Part shown: one piece after another, positions 17,764 through 26,462 of the stretch
How positions within the stretch are numbered: the stretch's first letter is position 1
How the letters are laid out: the number at the start of each line of letters is the position of its first letter
From: Niveispirillum cyanobacteriorum
Lineage (GTDB): Bacteria; Pseudomonadota; Alphaproteobacteria; Azospirillales; Azospirillaceae
NCBI RefSeq assembly: GCF_002868735.1
Contig: NZ_CP025612.1
Span: 186,001-250,000 of the forward strand
DNA: 64,000 nt
Direction of reading: 5' to 3'
Position numbers and translations under genes: made by a program
Notes under the pieces: model-generated
The model's database searches: none
What the model saw: the letters and a program-made list of their open reading frames with translations, nothing else
What the model was told of the DNA's origin: nothing

Positions 17764-18048
17764 ATGCGTAATGTTGCAATGATCGCGGCCTTGCTTTTGC
17801 TTGGGGTTGCTTCGGCGGGTGCCCAGGAACAGGCGAAGCCGGCAGCCGAAGCCATTGTCCAGACGGCACCGGCCGACAATGATGGTGGCCGGCTGATCTG
17901 TAAGACGGAAAAGGAAACCGGGTCGCGCGTGAAGCGTAATAAGGTCTGCAAGACCAAGCAGGAATGGGACGATATGCGTCTCAACACCAATAAGCAGCTG
18001 AATGAGTATTCGAAGCAGACACCGGCCAACCCGCTGCCGTCTTCATGA
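17764..18048 (+). CDS. Small secreted protein with paired cysteines
   Basis: 94 residues from the ATG at 17764 (GGAG 6 bp upstream); an ATG at 17749 is also in frame. A signal peptide (RNVAMIAALLLLGVASAGAQ) precedes a short mature part in which ICKTEKETGSRVKRNKVCKT places two cysteines 16 apart, followed by QEWDDMRLNT. Small alphaproteobacterial proteins with a C-x15-C core of this type are common in sphingomonads and Caulobacter relatives; their function is unknown. The ~180 bp upstream are AT-rich and probably hold the promoter. Confidence 0.75.
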   Translation: MRNVAMIAALLLLGVASAGAQEQAKPAAEAIVQTAPADNDGGRLICKTEKETGSRVKRNKVCKTKQEWDDMRLNTNKQLNEYSKQTPANPLPSS

Positions 18049-18074
18049 TAGTCCCCGGACGTTGCCACCATGAG

Positions 18075-18105
18075 AAAGGGCCGCCCCCAACGGAGCGGCC
18101 CTTTT
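18075..18105 (+). terminator. Intrinsic terminator after the small secreted protein gene
   Basis: Arms AAAGGGCCGC (18075-18084) and GCGGCCCTTT (18095-18104) with a 10-base loop and TTTT; it lies between convergent genes. Confidence 0.8.
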
Positions 18106-18130
18106 GCTTTGCACCACTGCTGCCGGACGA

Positions 18131-18562
18131 TCAGGCCTTCTTGGCCAGCAGATTGTCCACCGCCAGGGCACCTGCACCATGGCCGGCCAGAACCAGGAAG
18201 CCACCGGCCATCGACAGGTTCTTCCAGAACATGATGGACTGGATATAGGCCATCTGCGCGTCGGTCACGGCCCAGTAATTATGGAACAGGATGGCGGAGA
18301 CGATGGAGAAGCCGGCCAGCGCCAGGGCGGCGGCCCGCGTCTGGAAGCCCACCACCACAAGGGCGCCACCCACCAGTTCCGTCACGATGGCGGCCAGCAG
18401 CAGCAGTTCGGACGGCAGGGGCAGACCGGCGGAGCCGACATAGGCGAGGCTGCCTTCCCAGCCGGTCACCTTTGACAGGCCAGAGGAGATGAAGATGGCG
18501 GCCAGCAGCACGCGGCCCGCGACGGGCAGGAACTTGGCATTGTTGGCGATCAGGGTGTTCAT
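18131..18562 (-). CDS. DoxX-family membrane protein
   Basis: 143 residues with four predicted membrane helices and the DoxX-type start GRVLLAAIFISSGLSKVTGW, followed by LLLAAIVTELVGGALVVVGF. DoxX proteins are small inner-membrane proteins; some take part in thiosulfate:quinone oxidation, others in redox or detoxification complexes, and most are uncharacterised. It is monocistronic with about 200 bp upstream, shared with the terminator of rpsD. Confidence 0.88.
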   Translation of the reverse strand: MNTLIANNAKFLPVAGRVLLAAIFISSGLSKVTGWEGSLAYVGSAGLPLPSELLLLAAIVTELVGGALVVVGFQTRAAALALAGFSIVSAILFHNYWAVTDAQMAYIQSIMFWKNLSMAGGFLVLAGHGAGALAVDNLLAKKA

Positions 18563-18708
18563 GGTCGTAAACCTTTCAGATATCTCGGGTGATGGGCGCC
18601 GGCAAGGCGCGCCGTCGTCTTGAGTTGAAAGCTACACCCACCGAACCATTGCGACAATGCGCGCCGGATACGATTAATTGTCCTGAAAATCGGAACAATA
18701 CGGACAAC

Positions 18709-18739
18709 AAAAAAGGCCGCATCCCGGAGGACGCGGCCT
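18709..18739 (-). terminator. Intrinsic terminator of rpsD
   Basis: Read on the minus strand: AGGCCGCGTCC, a short loop, GGATGCGGCCT and then TTTTT, about 27 bp after the rpsD stop. Confidence 0.85.
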
Positions 18740-18765
18740 GATCTGTGCCCGTGGGGCCGAAACCG

Positions 18766-19383
18766 TTAGCGCGAATAGAATTCGACGACCAGGTTCGGTT
18801 CCATCTGGGTCGGGTACGGAACGTCGGCCAGGTTCGGGGCGCGCAGGTAGGTGCCCTTGAAGTTGCCGGTGTCGACGGTCACGTAATCCGGGAAGTCACG
18901 CTCGCCGGACTGGATCGATTCCATGATGATGGCGAAGTTCTTGGCCTTGGCGCGAACCTCAACCACGTCATTGTCCTTCACCTGGAAGGAGGGGATGTTG
19001 ACGCGCTTGCCGTTCACCAGGATGTGACCATGGTTGATGATCTGGCGAGCCGAGAACGGGGTCGGGGCGAACTTCATGCGGTAGACGACGGCGTCCAGGC
19101 GGCGCTCCAGCAGCTGGATCAGGTTCTCGCCCGAGTCACCCTTACGGCGCACGGCTTCCTGGTACAGCTTGCGGAACTGCTTCTCACCGATATTGCCGTA
19201 GTAGCCCTTCAGCTTCTGCTTGGCCATCAGCTGCAGACCGAAGTCCGACGGCTTCTTGCGGCGCTGACCATGCTGGCCGGGGCCATATTCACGCTTGTTG
19301 ACCGGGGACTTGGCACGGCCCCACAGGTTCACGCCGAGGCGGCGGTCAATCTTATACTTAGCTTCTTGACGCTTGCTCATCAC
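18766..19383 (-). CDS. rpsD: 30S ribosomal protein S4
   Basis: 205 residues, the usual length. S4 binds 16S rRNA early in assembly of the small subunit. The S4 RNA-binding domain is seen in [20 protein letters not shown] and [20 protein letters not shown]. Standing alone, rather than in the alpha operon with rpoA, is normal in alphaproteobacteria. The 200 bp upstream hold its promoter and no other gene. Codon use is biased to CGT/GGT-type codons as expected for a highly expressed gene. Confidence 0.98.
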   Translation of the reverse strand: MMSKRQEAKYKIDRRLGVNLWGRAKSPVNKREYGPGQHGQRRKKPSDFGLQLMAKQKLKGYYGNIGEKQFRKLYQEAVRRKGDSGENLIQLLERRLDAVVYRMKFAPTPFSARQIINHGHILVNGKRVNIPSFQVKDNDVVEVRAKAKNFAIIMESIQSGERDFPDYVTVDTGNFKGTYLRAPNLADVPYPTQMEPNLVVEFYSR

Positions 19384-19593
19384 AAACTCCGTTTTGCTGC
19401 CCGATGATCAGACAGCGCTGTTGTCCCGGTAGTTCCCTGCCCTTTGACCGCTGGACGGTTCCAAAAGACAAAAACAGGGACGGGGCGCCAAATGACCGGC
19501 GCCCGCCTTCCCAGGAATGGTGGCGGGTATAGAGGATGGCGGGGGGCCTGTCAAACCCGTTGGCGGCCCACCCGCGCAACCCTGATTAGCGCG

Positions 19594-20763
19594 TCAGAGG
19601 CAGGCGTTGAGCGCCGCCGCAAACCTGCCCGCCGTTTCCACCGACAGGCCCGCGATATTGATGCGGCCGGAACCGGCCATGTAGACGGCGTGTTCTTCGC
19701 GCAGCCGCTTCACCACATCGGGCGACAGCGGCAGCAGGGAGAACATGCCGCGCTGCTGATCCACCCGGCCCAGCACGCCGCCATGGGCGGCCAGCGCGGC
19801 GCGGATGCCCAGCAACCGGTCGCGCATATTGTTGAGTTCCAGCGTCCAGTCAGCGACCAGGGCCGGATCATCCATAAGCGTGGCGATGACGGCCCCGCCA
19901 TGGTCGGGCGGCATAGACCAGTTGGCGCGTGCGAGCGCCAGCATGTTGGAGGCCACACGGTCGGTGTCGGCAGCACTGCCCGTCTGCACGAACAGGGCAC
20001 CGACACGGTCGCGGTAGACACCGAAATTCTTGTCGCAGGAATAGGCCAGCACCGCCTCCGGGCAGGCATCCATCACCATGCGCACGCCGGCGGCATCCTG
20101 CTCCATGCCCAGGCCCAGACCCTGATAGGCCAGGTCGAGGAAGGGCAGGATGCCCCGCGTGGACAGGGTGTCGGCGATCACCCGCCACTGTTCCAGGCTG
20201 AAATCAGCGCCGGTCGGGTTATGGCAGCAACCATGCAGCAGGGCGACATCGCCCGGCTGTGCGCGGTTCAGCGCATCCATGACGGCATCAAAGGTCAGGG
20301 TCTGGCTGGCCGGGTCGAAATGTTTGTAGGTCTGGGCCTTCAGGCCGGCAGCGGCCAGGATGGGCGGATGGTTGGGCCAGGTGGGTGTGCCTACCCAGAC
20401 GGTGACGCCAGGCCGGCTGGCCGCGATCAGTTCCGCGCCCAGACGCAGGGCGCCCGTCCCGCCCGGCGTCTGCACACCTGTCAGGCGGCCACCCAACTCC
20501 ACATCACCCAGGGCCAGTCGCGCCATGTGGCGGGCGAAGGCGACATTGCCTTCGGGACCCAGATAGGACTTGCTGTCCTGGCTTTCCCACAGCTTGCGTT
20601 CCGCCGCCTTTACCGCGCGCATGACGGGCGTATGGCCTTCATCGTCACGGAACACGCCCACCCCCAGGTCGATCTTGCCCGGACGGGGATCGCTGCGGAA
20701 CATGCCGATCAGGGCCAGAAGGGCGTCGGCGGGCTGTTGGGCCAGCGGCTGAAAGAAGGACAT
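19594..20763 (-). CDS. Aromatic/aspartate amino acid aminotransferase (class I)
   Basis: 389 residues from the ATG at 20763, which has GAGG 5 bp upstream; an ATG at 20799 is less likely. It is of the TyrB/AspC type: FRSDPRPGKIDLGVGVFRDD at the N-terminus, SYLGPEGNVAFARHMARLAL, LLHGCCHNPTGAD, and the PLP lysine in LAYSCDKNFGVYRDRVG; the C-terminal arginine is in MAGSGRINIAGLS. These enzymes transfer the amino group between glutamate and aspartate or aromatic amino acids. Together with pheA and aroC elsewhere in the window it could complete phenylalanine synthesis, but its substrate range is inferred. Confidence 0.92.
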   Translation of the reverse strand: MSFFQPLAQQPADALLALIGMFRSDPRPGKIDLGVGVFRDDEGHTPVMRAVKAAERKLWESQDSKSYLGPEGNVAFARHMARLALGDVELGGRLTGVQTPGGTGALRLGAELIAASRPGVTVWVGTPTWPNHPPILAAAGLKAQTYKHFDPASQTLTFDAVMDALNRAQPGDVALLHGCCHNPTGADFSLEQWRVIADTLSTRGILPFLDLAYQGLGLGMEQDAAGVRMVMDACPEAVLAYSCDKNFGVYRDRVGALFVQTGSAADTDRVASNMLALARANWSMPPDHGGAVIATLMDDPALVADWTLELNNMRDRLLGIRAALAAHGGVLGRVDQQRGMFSLLPLSPDVVKRLREEHAVYMAGSGRINIAGLSVETAGRFAAALNACL

Positions 20764-20886
20764 CGGAACCTCGGGTGGGAGGGAAAAAGCAGTGGGCACA
20801 GGATAGGCCTTCGCCTGCGCAATTACTGTGCGAAGTGGGGGGTGGGAAACGCTGATCTGCCTTGCCAGGGCGGTTTGGCTGACAAA

Positions 20887-21786
20887 TTATTGCGCGGGCC
20901 GGCGCGTTGCGAGCCAGATGCCCGGCAGCACCAGGGCCATCCCGGCCAGATGGAACCCCTCCAGCCGCTCCCCCAGCAGCAGGGCTGCCAGCGCGGCATT
21001 GTAAAGCGGGGTGAGGTAGAGCGTCATGCCGGCCCGTCCCGGCCCGAACACCGTCACCAGCCGCCCATAGACAAGGTAGGAGGCCAAGCCCGGCACCAGG
21101 GCCAGGAAGAACAGGGTGGCGATGGTGCGAACCGATCCGTCCGCCACCTGTCCCATGCTCATTTCCAACCCGTAGAAGGGCAGCATGGCCACCACCCCGC
21201 CGGCACAGATGCCGGAGAAGCGGGCAAAGGGCGTCAGGCCCGAGGCACGGTGGCGCAGCAGCAGCGAGTAGAACGCCCAGCCATTGGCCGCCAGCACGAT
21301 CCAGAGATCGCCCGCCGTAAAATGCAGATGCAGCAGTGCCTTGGGATCGCCCTTGGCGATGACGGTGACGACGCCGGCCAGACTGACCGCCACACCCGTG
21401 GCCTGGATGGCGCTGACCCGTTCCCGCCAGAACAGGCGACCGTAAAGCACGATAAGGACGGGGGCTGAGGCATAGATCAGGCTGATATTGGTGGCCGTCG
21501 TCGTCTGTCCCGCCAGATAGACGGGCGCGCCGCAGATACCCATGCCAAGTGCCCCCAGCAGCAGGAACCCGCGCCAGTCACGCCGCAACTCTGGCCAGCC
21601 GGCGATCAACTCATGGCGAATGAACGGGGCCAAGATCAGCAGGGCGAGGGCCCAACGCCAGAACGCCATGGCCACCGCCGGTATCTCCCCCGCCACAAAC
21701 CGTGCCGTCAGAACGTTCGACCCAAACAGCAGGGGCGAGGCGGCCAGCAGCAGGAACCAGGAGAAGAGGGAGGGGCGATGGGGCAT
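20887..21786 (-). CDS. DMT-superfamily (EamA) transporter
   Basis: 299 residues with about ten membrane helices arranged as two EamA repeats (first part SPLLFGSNVLTARFVAGEIP; second part ANGWAFYSLLLRHRASGLTP). EamA proteins export amino acids, metabolites or drugs across the inner membrane. The substrate is unknown. It follows the GYF_2-RDD pair on the same strand, about 45 bp downstream. Confidence 0.9.
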   Translation of the reverse strand: MPHRPSLFSWFLLLAASPLLFGSNVLTARFVAGEIPAVAMAFWRWALALLILAPFIRHELIAGWPELRRDWRGFLLLGALGMGICGAPVYLAGQTTTATNISLIYASAPVLIVLYGRLFWRERVSAIQATGVAVSLAGVVTVIAKGDPKALLHLHFTAGDLWIVLAANGWAFYSLLLRHRASGLTPFARFSGICAGGVVAMLPFYGLEMSMGQVADGSVRTIATLFFLALVPGLASYLVYGRLVTVFGPGRAGMTLYLTPLYNAALAALLLGERLEGFHLAGMALVLPGIWLATRRPAQ

Positions 21787-21831
21787 GGTCAGCCGCTATA
21801 GGCTGACATCGAAGCATTGCCAAGCGTCAGA

Positions 21832-22605
21832 TCAGAAATAGAGACTGACCGGCTTTTGCAGCAGATGCGATGCGAGTGCCTGTGAACCGACGATCAGGAA
21901 CGCGATCAGGAGTACACAGAGCCACTGCCGGTCGATACCGGGCCGTGGCTGGTAGACATTCATGCCAGTCTGTTCGTCCCACGGAACGGGCCGCGCCCGT
22001 TCAAGCAGCGCCTTACCGTTCAGCATCGTGAAGCAACTGACAGGGGTGATGCCGAACGCGAAACCCTGTTTCCACAGAAGCTTTTGTCGGTGGATCAGGC
22101 TACCCAGGCCCGGTTGGGTTCCATCGTGATGGCGCAGATGCAGACCCAGAAGCCATTTGCCTGGTGTCATACCGGTCGCTGACAGCAGCACTGCCTGTAG
22201 CAGAAGCCCAACAGGCAAAAGCATGAAGGCCGCCAATAGCCGCAGGCCGTCATGTTCCACCCGATAGCCGGCCAATGCTAGCAACAGTGTGAATGTTGCC
22301 AGGAGCAACTGATAATCCAGGGCCTGCGCCCAAAATCGGCTCCATGGCGGTGCCCGCCGGGGACCGTCTGTGTTGGGAAGCTCTGCGGGGGACGGTCCCG
22401 TGTAGGAGGCATGCGGGCTGGCTCGGACAGTGCGCAATTGATCGGCAAACGCCGCGACGCTGCCTGCCTGTGCCCAGCCGGTCATTCCTGGTGCCCATAA
22501 CCAATGCCCGGCATTCAGATCGCCCATTTCCAGCAAATAGCGCAGATGCGAGACCTTTACCGGGCCATAGGCCTTGCCATCCTGCGCGTACCACCAGCTT
22601 TCCAT
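21832..22605 (-). CDS. GYF_2-RDD membrane protein, short paralogue
   Basis: 257 residues. Residues 1-55 form a GYF_2-like domain (WWYAQDGKAYGPVKVSHLRY, then LWAPGMTGWAQAGSVAAF). After a proline-rich linker comes an RDD-type membrane domain (SRFWAQALDYQLLLATFTLL and GMTPGKWLLGLHLRH) and one more membrane segment near the C-terminus. GYF_2 domains are small peptide-binding or adaptor modules next to membrane domains in bacteria. The gene lies 37 bp downstream of a larger paralogue. No substrate or partner is known. Confidence 0.75.
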   Translation of the reverse strand: MESWWYAQDGKAYGPVKVSHLRYLLEMGDLNAGHWLWAPGMTGWAQAGSVAAFADQLRTVRASPHASYTGPSPAELPNTDGPRRAPPWSRFWAQALDYQLLLATFTLLLALAGYRVEHDGLRLLAAFMLLPVGLLLQAVLLSATGMTPGKWLLGLHLRHHDGTQPGLGSLIHRQKLLWKQGFAFGITPVSCFTMLNGKALLERARPVPWDEQTGMNVYQPRPGIDRQWLCVLLIAFLIVGSQALASHLLQKPVSLYF

Positions 22606-22642
22606 ATGAGGCCTTTCGTGATGCTTGTGCGGTCAATCCTGT

Positions 22643-23893
22643 TCAGCGGATGGAGCTTTCCAGACCATCCAGCAGGCTTTTGACGCGCGACTGTTCCGCC
22701 TCGTCCCCGGCGGGCCACCAACCGTGAATGCGCCAGACTTCCCCGGATGACAGGACACAGACCCGCTGTTCCGTGAACATGTCCTGGTCAGGGTCGTCGG
22801 ACGGGGGTGTGACGTGATGCATGCAGACCGGCTGTCCCGGTGCGGGTGTTGGGAAAGTGGCCGGCGCCACCTGTCCGGTATCCTTCATGAAGGTGGTGTA
22901 GAATTCCGGGAAAGGGTCTTGCAGGAAATCGCGTTCGATTGTGCCGCGCCCTTCCCGGCCGGTCTTCCAGAACCAATGTCTGTTGCCGCCGCTTTCGCGT
23001 GGTTCGACCTCCATCTCCCATCCGGTCACCAGTTTTGCGTCCTTGCCCGTAACGGGATTGCGCCAGATGGCGGATGTCGTCTGCGGCATGCTGTAGGCAG
23101 ACGAATAATCCACCAACGGTTCGGGTGCGAAGGCGCGCAGTGGGTTGGGCAGTGCCAGCAGCATGCTGGCGGTCAAGCTATAGATGACGGGACCTAAGGG
23201 GTGGCGCGACCATCCCGTCCCATGCTGGACCACCACAAGGTCCAGCGCCTGATCCCAGCGCGTGCGTTGCCCCCGGATCAGGCGGCGACGGCTTTGGACC
23301 ATGGTGAAGGGGGCGATGAGATGCAGGCCCAGTCCGAAGCCCTCAACCCACACCCTGACCTGCCGGACCAGCATGGTGAGCAGCCCCGGCCTGCCGCCAT
23401 CGGCGCGCCGGATGCTCAGGCCCATGGAGCGTTTTCCGATGGAGTTGCCGAACAGGGCTACCATGAAGGCCTGCTGCAACAACATGGCGGGTACCAGCCA
23501 AAATGCCAGGGTAAAATCAGCGAGGTTTATACCGATCTTCCCCGGTGCATTGAGCGCATACAGCACACCAAGGATGAACCCGGCCAAGACGACACCCACC
23601 ATATAGTCGATCCCCTGTGCCAGCAGCCGCGAAAGGGGGCTGGCTGGCCGGTCGGCACTGGGATCGGGCAGGGGGATATCCGGTTCAATGTCAGAGACCA
23701 AACCGTCGGGGGCGGGGGGAGTATTGTGCCGCAGGGCGGCGATGTGACTTATCTGGGTCCAACCGGGCAATGCCGGTTGCCATACCCAGTCACCAGCATG
23801 CAGCATCCCGCCTCGAAGCATGCCGGTCAGATGGAATGTTGAGGTTGGTCCCAGGACGGCGCCGTCGCGAAGATACCACCATTCAATCGACAT
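22643..23893 (-). CDS. GYF_2-RDD membrane protein with long periplasmic or cytoplasmic C-terminal domain
   Basis: 416 residues. GYF_2-like domain at residues 3-55 (EWWYLRDGAVLGPTSTFHLT, then VWQPALPGWTQISHIAAL), RDD domain at about 85-215 (SRLLAQGIDYMVGVVLAGFI, NSIGKRSMGLSIRRADG), a third membrane segment near residue 240, and a ~165-residue soluble C-terminal region (WEMEVEPRESGGNRHWFWKT and following) not present in the shorter paralogue. That tail has several aromatic residues and two cysteine positions (VCMHH, RVCVLSS). The soluble domain is not recognised. Confidence 0.72.
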   Translation of the reverse strand: MSIEWWYLRDGAVLGPTSTFHLTGMLRGGMLHAGDWVWQPALPGWTQISHIAALRHNTPPAPDGLVSDIEPDIPLPDPSADRPASPLSRLLAQGIDYMVGVVLAGFILGVLYALNAPGKIGINLADFTLAFWLVPAMLLQQAFMVALFGNSIGKRSMGLSIRRADGGRPGLLTMLVRQVRVWVEGFGLGLHLIAPFTMVQSRRRLIRGQRTRWDQALDLVVVQHGTGWSRHPLGPVIYSLTASMLLALPNPLRAFAPEPLVDYSSAYSMPQTTSAIWRNPVTGKDAKLVTGWEMEVEPRESGGNRHWFWKTGREGRGTIERDFLQDPFPEFYTTFMKDTGQVAPATFPTPAPGQPVCMHHVTPPSDDPDQDMFTEQRVCVLSSGEVWRIHGWWPAGDEAEQSRVKSLLDGLESSIR

Positions 23894-23947
23894 CAGCGCC
23901 CCGACCCCTACTTGTCCGGCGATAGTGTAGGCGGTTGGGCGCCGGGG

Positions 23948-25549
23948 TCAACGGGTTGCAGTTTCCAACCTGATCTCGCTTGCCAGAAGTAGTCGGTCCA
24001 GGCGCGGCAGGAGCGTCACGCCCTTGCGTACCACCCAGCGGCCCTGGGCGTGCATCAGGGGTATCCAGGCGACATCATCGAAGAAGGCGCGGGTTGCCGA
24101 TTGCAGCATGCCGTCCCGCTTGGCGGGATCAGGCTCCCCCAAGGCTGCTCGCAGCAGGCGGTCGATATCGGCGTTGCAGTAGCCGGCATAATTATGGGCG
24201 CCCCGGCTGGGTCCGCCGCTGCTGGTGCCCAGCAGGGCACGCAGTGAGTCTGGCATGTTGGCCGGATTGAAAATCCAGCCGCCATAGAACAGTTGAAAGT
24301 CGCCGGTGCGCAGCCGTTCAGTGTAGCGTTCCATCGGTTCGACCTGCACCTTGACGCGCACCCCCACCTTGTCCAGGAAATAGGCGATGGCATCGCCGAT
24401 CTTGGATTGCAAAGGTGTGACCATCAGGGTCGTGTCGAAACCGCCGGCCAGCCCCGCGTCGGCCAGCAGGCGCTTGGCCTCTTGCGGATCATACACATCG
24501 TCGGGGATGCCGGGCGTATAGCCCGCCATACCTGGCATGGCCATCTGGCCCGTCGCAGTGCCGTAGCCGGGAACGATGCGGTCGGACAGGAGCCGGGCCG
24601 GAATGGCCAGCATCAGGGCGCGGCGCACGCGCACATCACGGAACCTGTTGCTGCTGCCGTCGCCCGGCACATGCTGATTGGATTGAAGATAGGTGACGGC
24701 GGCGGACGGCCCTTCCACGACCTGCACAGCCTGCTGGCTGGCGAAGAAGGGCAGGGCTTCCAGCGACACCCCGTCCAGTACGTCGATCCGCCCCTCCAGC
24801 ATGGCGGGCACGCGCTCATTCTCGGCCAGTCGGATCAGCCGGACATGGTCCCAATCTGCCGACCGCCCCCAATAATCGGGATTGCGTTCCAACAGGATTT
24901 CCTTGTCCCCGAAGCTGGCCAGCCGGAACGGGCCGGTGCCCGCCTGCGACCCGGCGGACCCGAACTTCCCGTCATCAAGCCAGTCGGTGAAGGCCGCACA
25001 GCCGTCCGTGCTGTAACTGACCTGGGTGCGGCTGTTGGGCTCACCGGGGGCGGGGATGATGGGGATACTGGCGACATCGCTGGGGAAGATGGTCACCGGG
25101 CTGCGGTGACGCACCAGAATGCTGTGCGCGTCCGGGGCGGTCACCGATGCGACCTCTGCCAGCCGTGCGGCGAAGGGGCGGGGTTCTGGCCCGACCTTGC
25201 CTGTGCGGCAGAAGCTGTAGATCACGTCACGTGGGGTCAGCAGTCGGCCATTCTGGAACCGCACATCCCGGCGCAGGCGGAACAGCCAGGACCCATCGGG
25301 CTGCATCTCCCAGCTTTCGGCCAGTCGGGGAGAGGGCTGAAACTGCGCGTCGGCCTGCGCCAGCCCTTCATAGACCTGATCATGCAGCATATATTCGTTG
25401 CGGTTGGCACCGACATGCGGGTCGGTGCTGCGCGCAAGGTTCATGACGCCGAGTCTCAGGTCGGCGGCATCCGCCGTGACCGGTACCGCTGCGATCAGGG
25501 TCGCCAGCAGCAGCCCCCGCGCGGTGTTCAGAAAACCCGGCCCCGCCAA
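23948..25549 (-). CDS. Periplasmic solute-binding protein of a peptide-type ABC transporter (family 5)
   Basis: 533 residues with a signal peptide (ARGLLLATLIAAVPVTADAA). It is SBP_bac_5 type: AESWEMQPDGSWLFRLRRDV near residue 80, FGDKEILLERNPDYWGRSA, and ARRALMLAIPARLLSDRIVP. Such proteins deliver oligopeptides, dipeptides, nickel, opines or heme to a permease. No permease or ATPase genes are adjacent, so it is an orphan binding protein, either using a distant transporter or having a sensory or chaperone role. The next gene upstream on the strand is a GST. Confidence 0.88.
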   Translation of the reverse strand: MAGPGFLNTARGLLLATLIAAVPVTADAADLRLGVMNLARSTDPHVGANRNEYMLHDQVYEGLAQADAQFQPSPRLAESWEMQPDGSWLFRLRRDVRFQNGRLLTPRDVIYSFCRTGKVGPEPRPFAARLAEVASVTAPDAHSILVRHRSPVTIFPSDVASIPIIPAPGEPNSRTQVSYSTDGCAAFTDWLDDGKFGSAGSQAGTGPFRLASFGDKEILLERNPDYWGRSADWDHVRLIRLAENERVPAMLEGRIDVLDGVSLEALPFFASQQAVQVVEGPSAAVTYLQSNQHVPGDGSSNRFRDVRVRRALMLAIPARLLSDRIVPGYGTATGQMAMPGMAGYTPGIPDDVYDPQEAKRLLADAGLAGGFDTTLMVTPLQSKIGDAIAYFLDKVGVRVKVQVEPMERYTERLRTGDFQLFYGGWIFNPANMPDSLRALLGTSSGGPSRGAHNYAGYCNADIDRLLRAALGEPDPAKRDGMLQSATRAFFDDVAWIPLMHAQGRWVVRKGVTLLPRLDRLLLASEIRLETATR

Positions 25550-25655
25550 ACCCGACCCCGTTCAAACCGAGTAAACCATGCCCTGGTGAGGGCTGCGCAC
25601 TGTCAGGCAACTTACCCACCAAAGCAATAGGCCGAATGGGATAAACTCGGCGATG

Positions 25656-26324
25656 TCACATCCCTTCGAACTGCACCACCCAGGGTTCTGCCTTCGCCGC
25701 ATCGACCCAGTCCACCATGGCGGGCATGGTGTGGATAGTTTCAACATAGGCGGCAGAAACGGGGTTCAGCGGCACGTTCCAGGTGCGCAGCCGGGTGGCA
25801 ACGGGTGCGAACATGGCATCGGCGATGCTGAAGGCACCGAACAGGAACGGGCCAGCGCCGCCGAATCGGGCGCGGCAATCGGTCCAGATTTCCAGGACCC
25901 GGTCGATATCAGTCTGTGCTGCCGCCACCCGGTCGGGCCGGTCAAAGCGGCTGCGCACATCCATGAACAGGTTCTTGCGCAGGTCCGGGAAGCCCGAATG
26001 CATCTCTGCCGATACCGCGCGCGCCACGGCCCGCACCGCCGCGTCGGCCGGCCAGAGCTGTGCCGCCGGGAACAGCTCATTCAAATATTCGCAGATGGCC
26101 AGACTGTCCCAGATCACCAGATCGCCATGGCGCAGTGACGGCGCCTTGCCGCTGGGTGCATGGGACAGCAGCACGGCCTTGGTATCCGGCTGGCGAAGCG
26201 GCACCACCACCTCCGCAAAATCGGCACCGGCATGGCGCAGGGCCAACCAGGGGCGCAGCGACCAGGACGAATAGGCCTTGTTGCCCATGACCAGCGTAAG
26301 GGGGGCGGAGTTTCTGTCGGACAT
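25656..26324 (-). CDS. Glutathione S-transferase family protein
   Basis: 222 residues. The N-terminal thioredoxin fold has LVMGNKAYSSWSLRPWLALR with a Ser-rich active-site loop, the cis-Pro segment SGKAPSL and the glutathione contact DSLAICEYLNE; the C-terminal all-helical domain follows. It is close to the GST branch related to maleylacetoacetate isomerase-like bacterial proteins. The substrate is unknown. It is divergent from the M17 aminopeptidase gene with about 140 bp between starts. Confidence 0.9.
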   Translation of the reverse strand: MSDRNSAPLTLVMGNKAYSSWSLRPWLALRHAGADFAEVVVPLRQPDTKAVLLSHAPSGKAPSLRHGDLVIWDSLAICEYLNELFPAAQLWPADAAVRAVARAVSAEMHSGFPDLRKNLFMDVRSRFDRPDRVAAAQTDIDRVLEIWTDCRARFGGAGPFLFGAFSIADAMFAPVATRLRTWNVPLNPVSAAYVETIHTMPAMVDWVDAAKAEPWVVQFEGM

Positions 26325-26462
26325 CGCGTTGGCTCTGCTTCACCGTTGCGGAGAGGAGGAGGGGAGAGTAGGGCTGTTGGCGAATGACCGCAAAGCCCCA
26401 ACTTGGCACGGGGACAATCGCGGCACCCATGCACGACCGCTACAGCCCAAGGACGAGATTTC

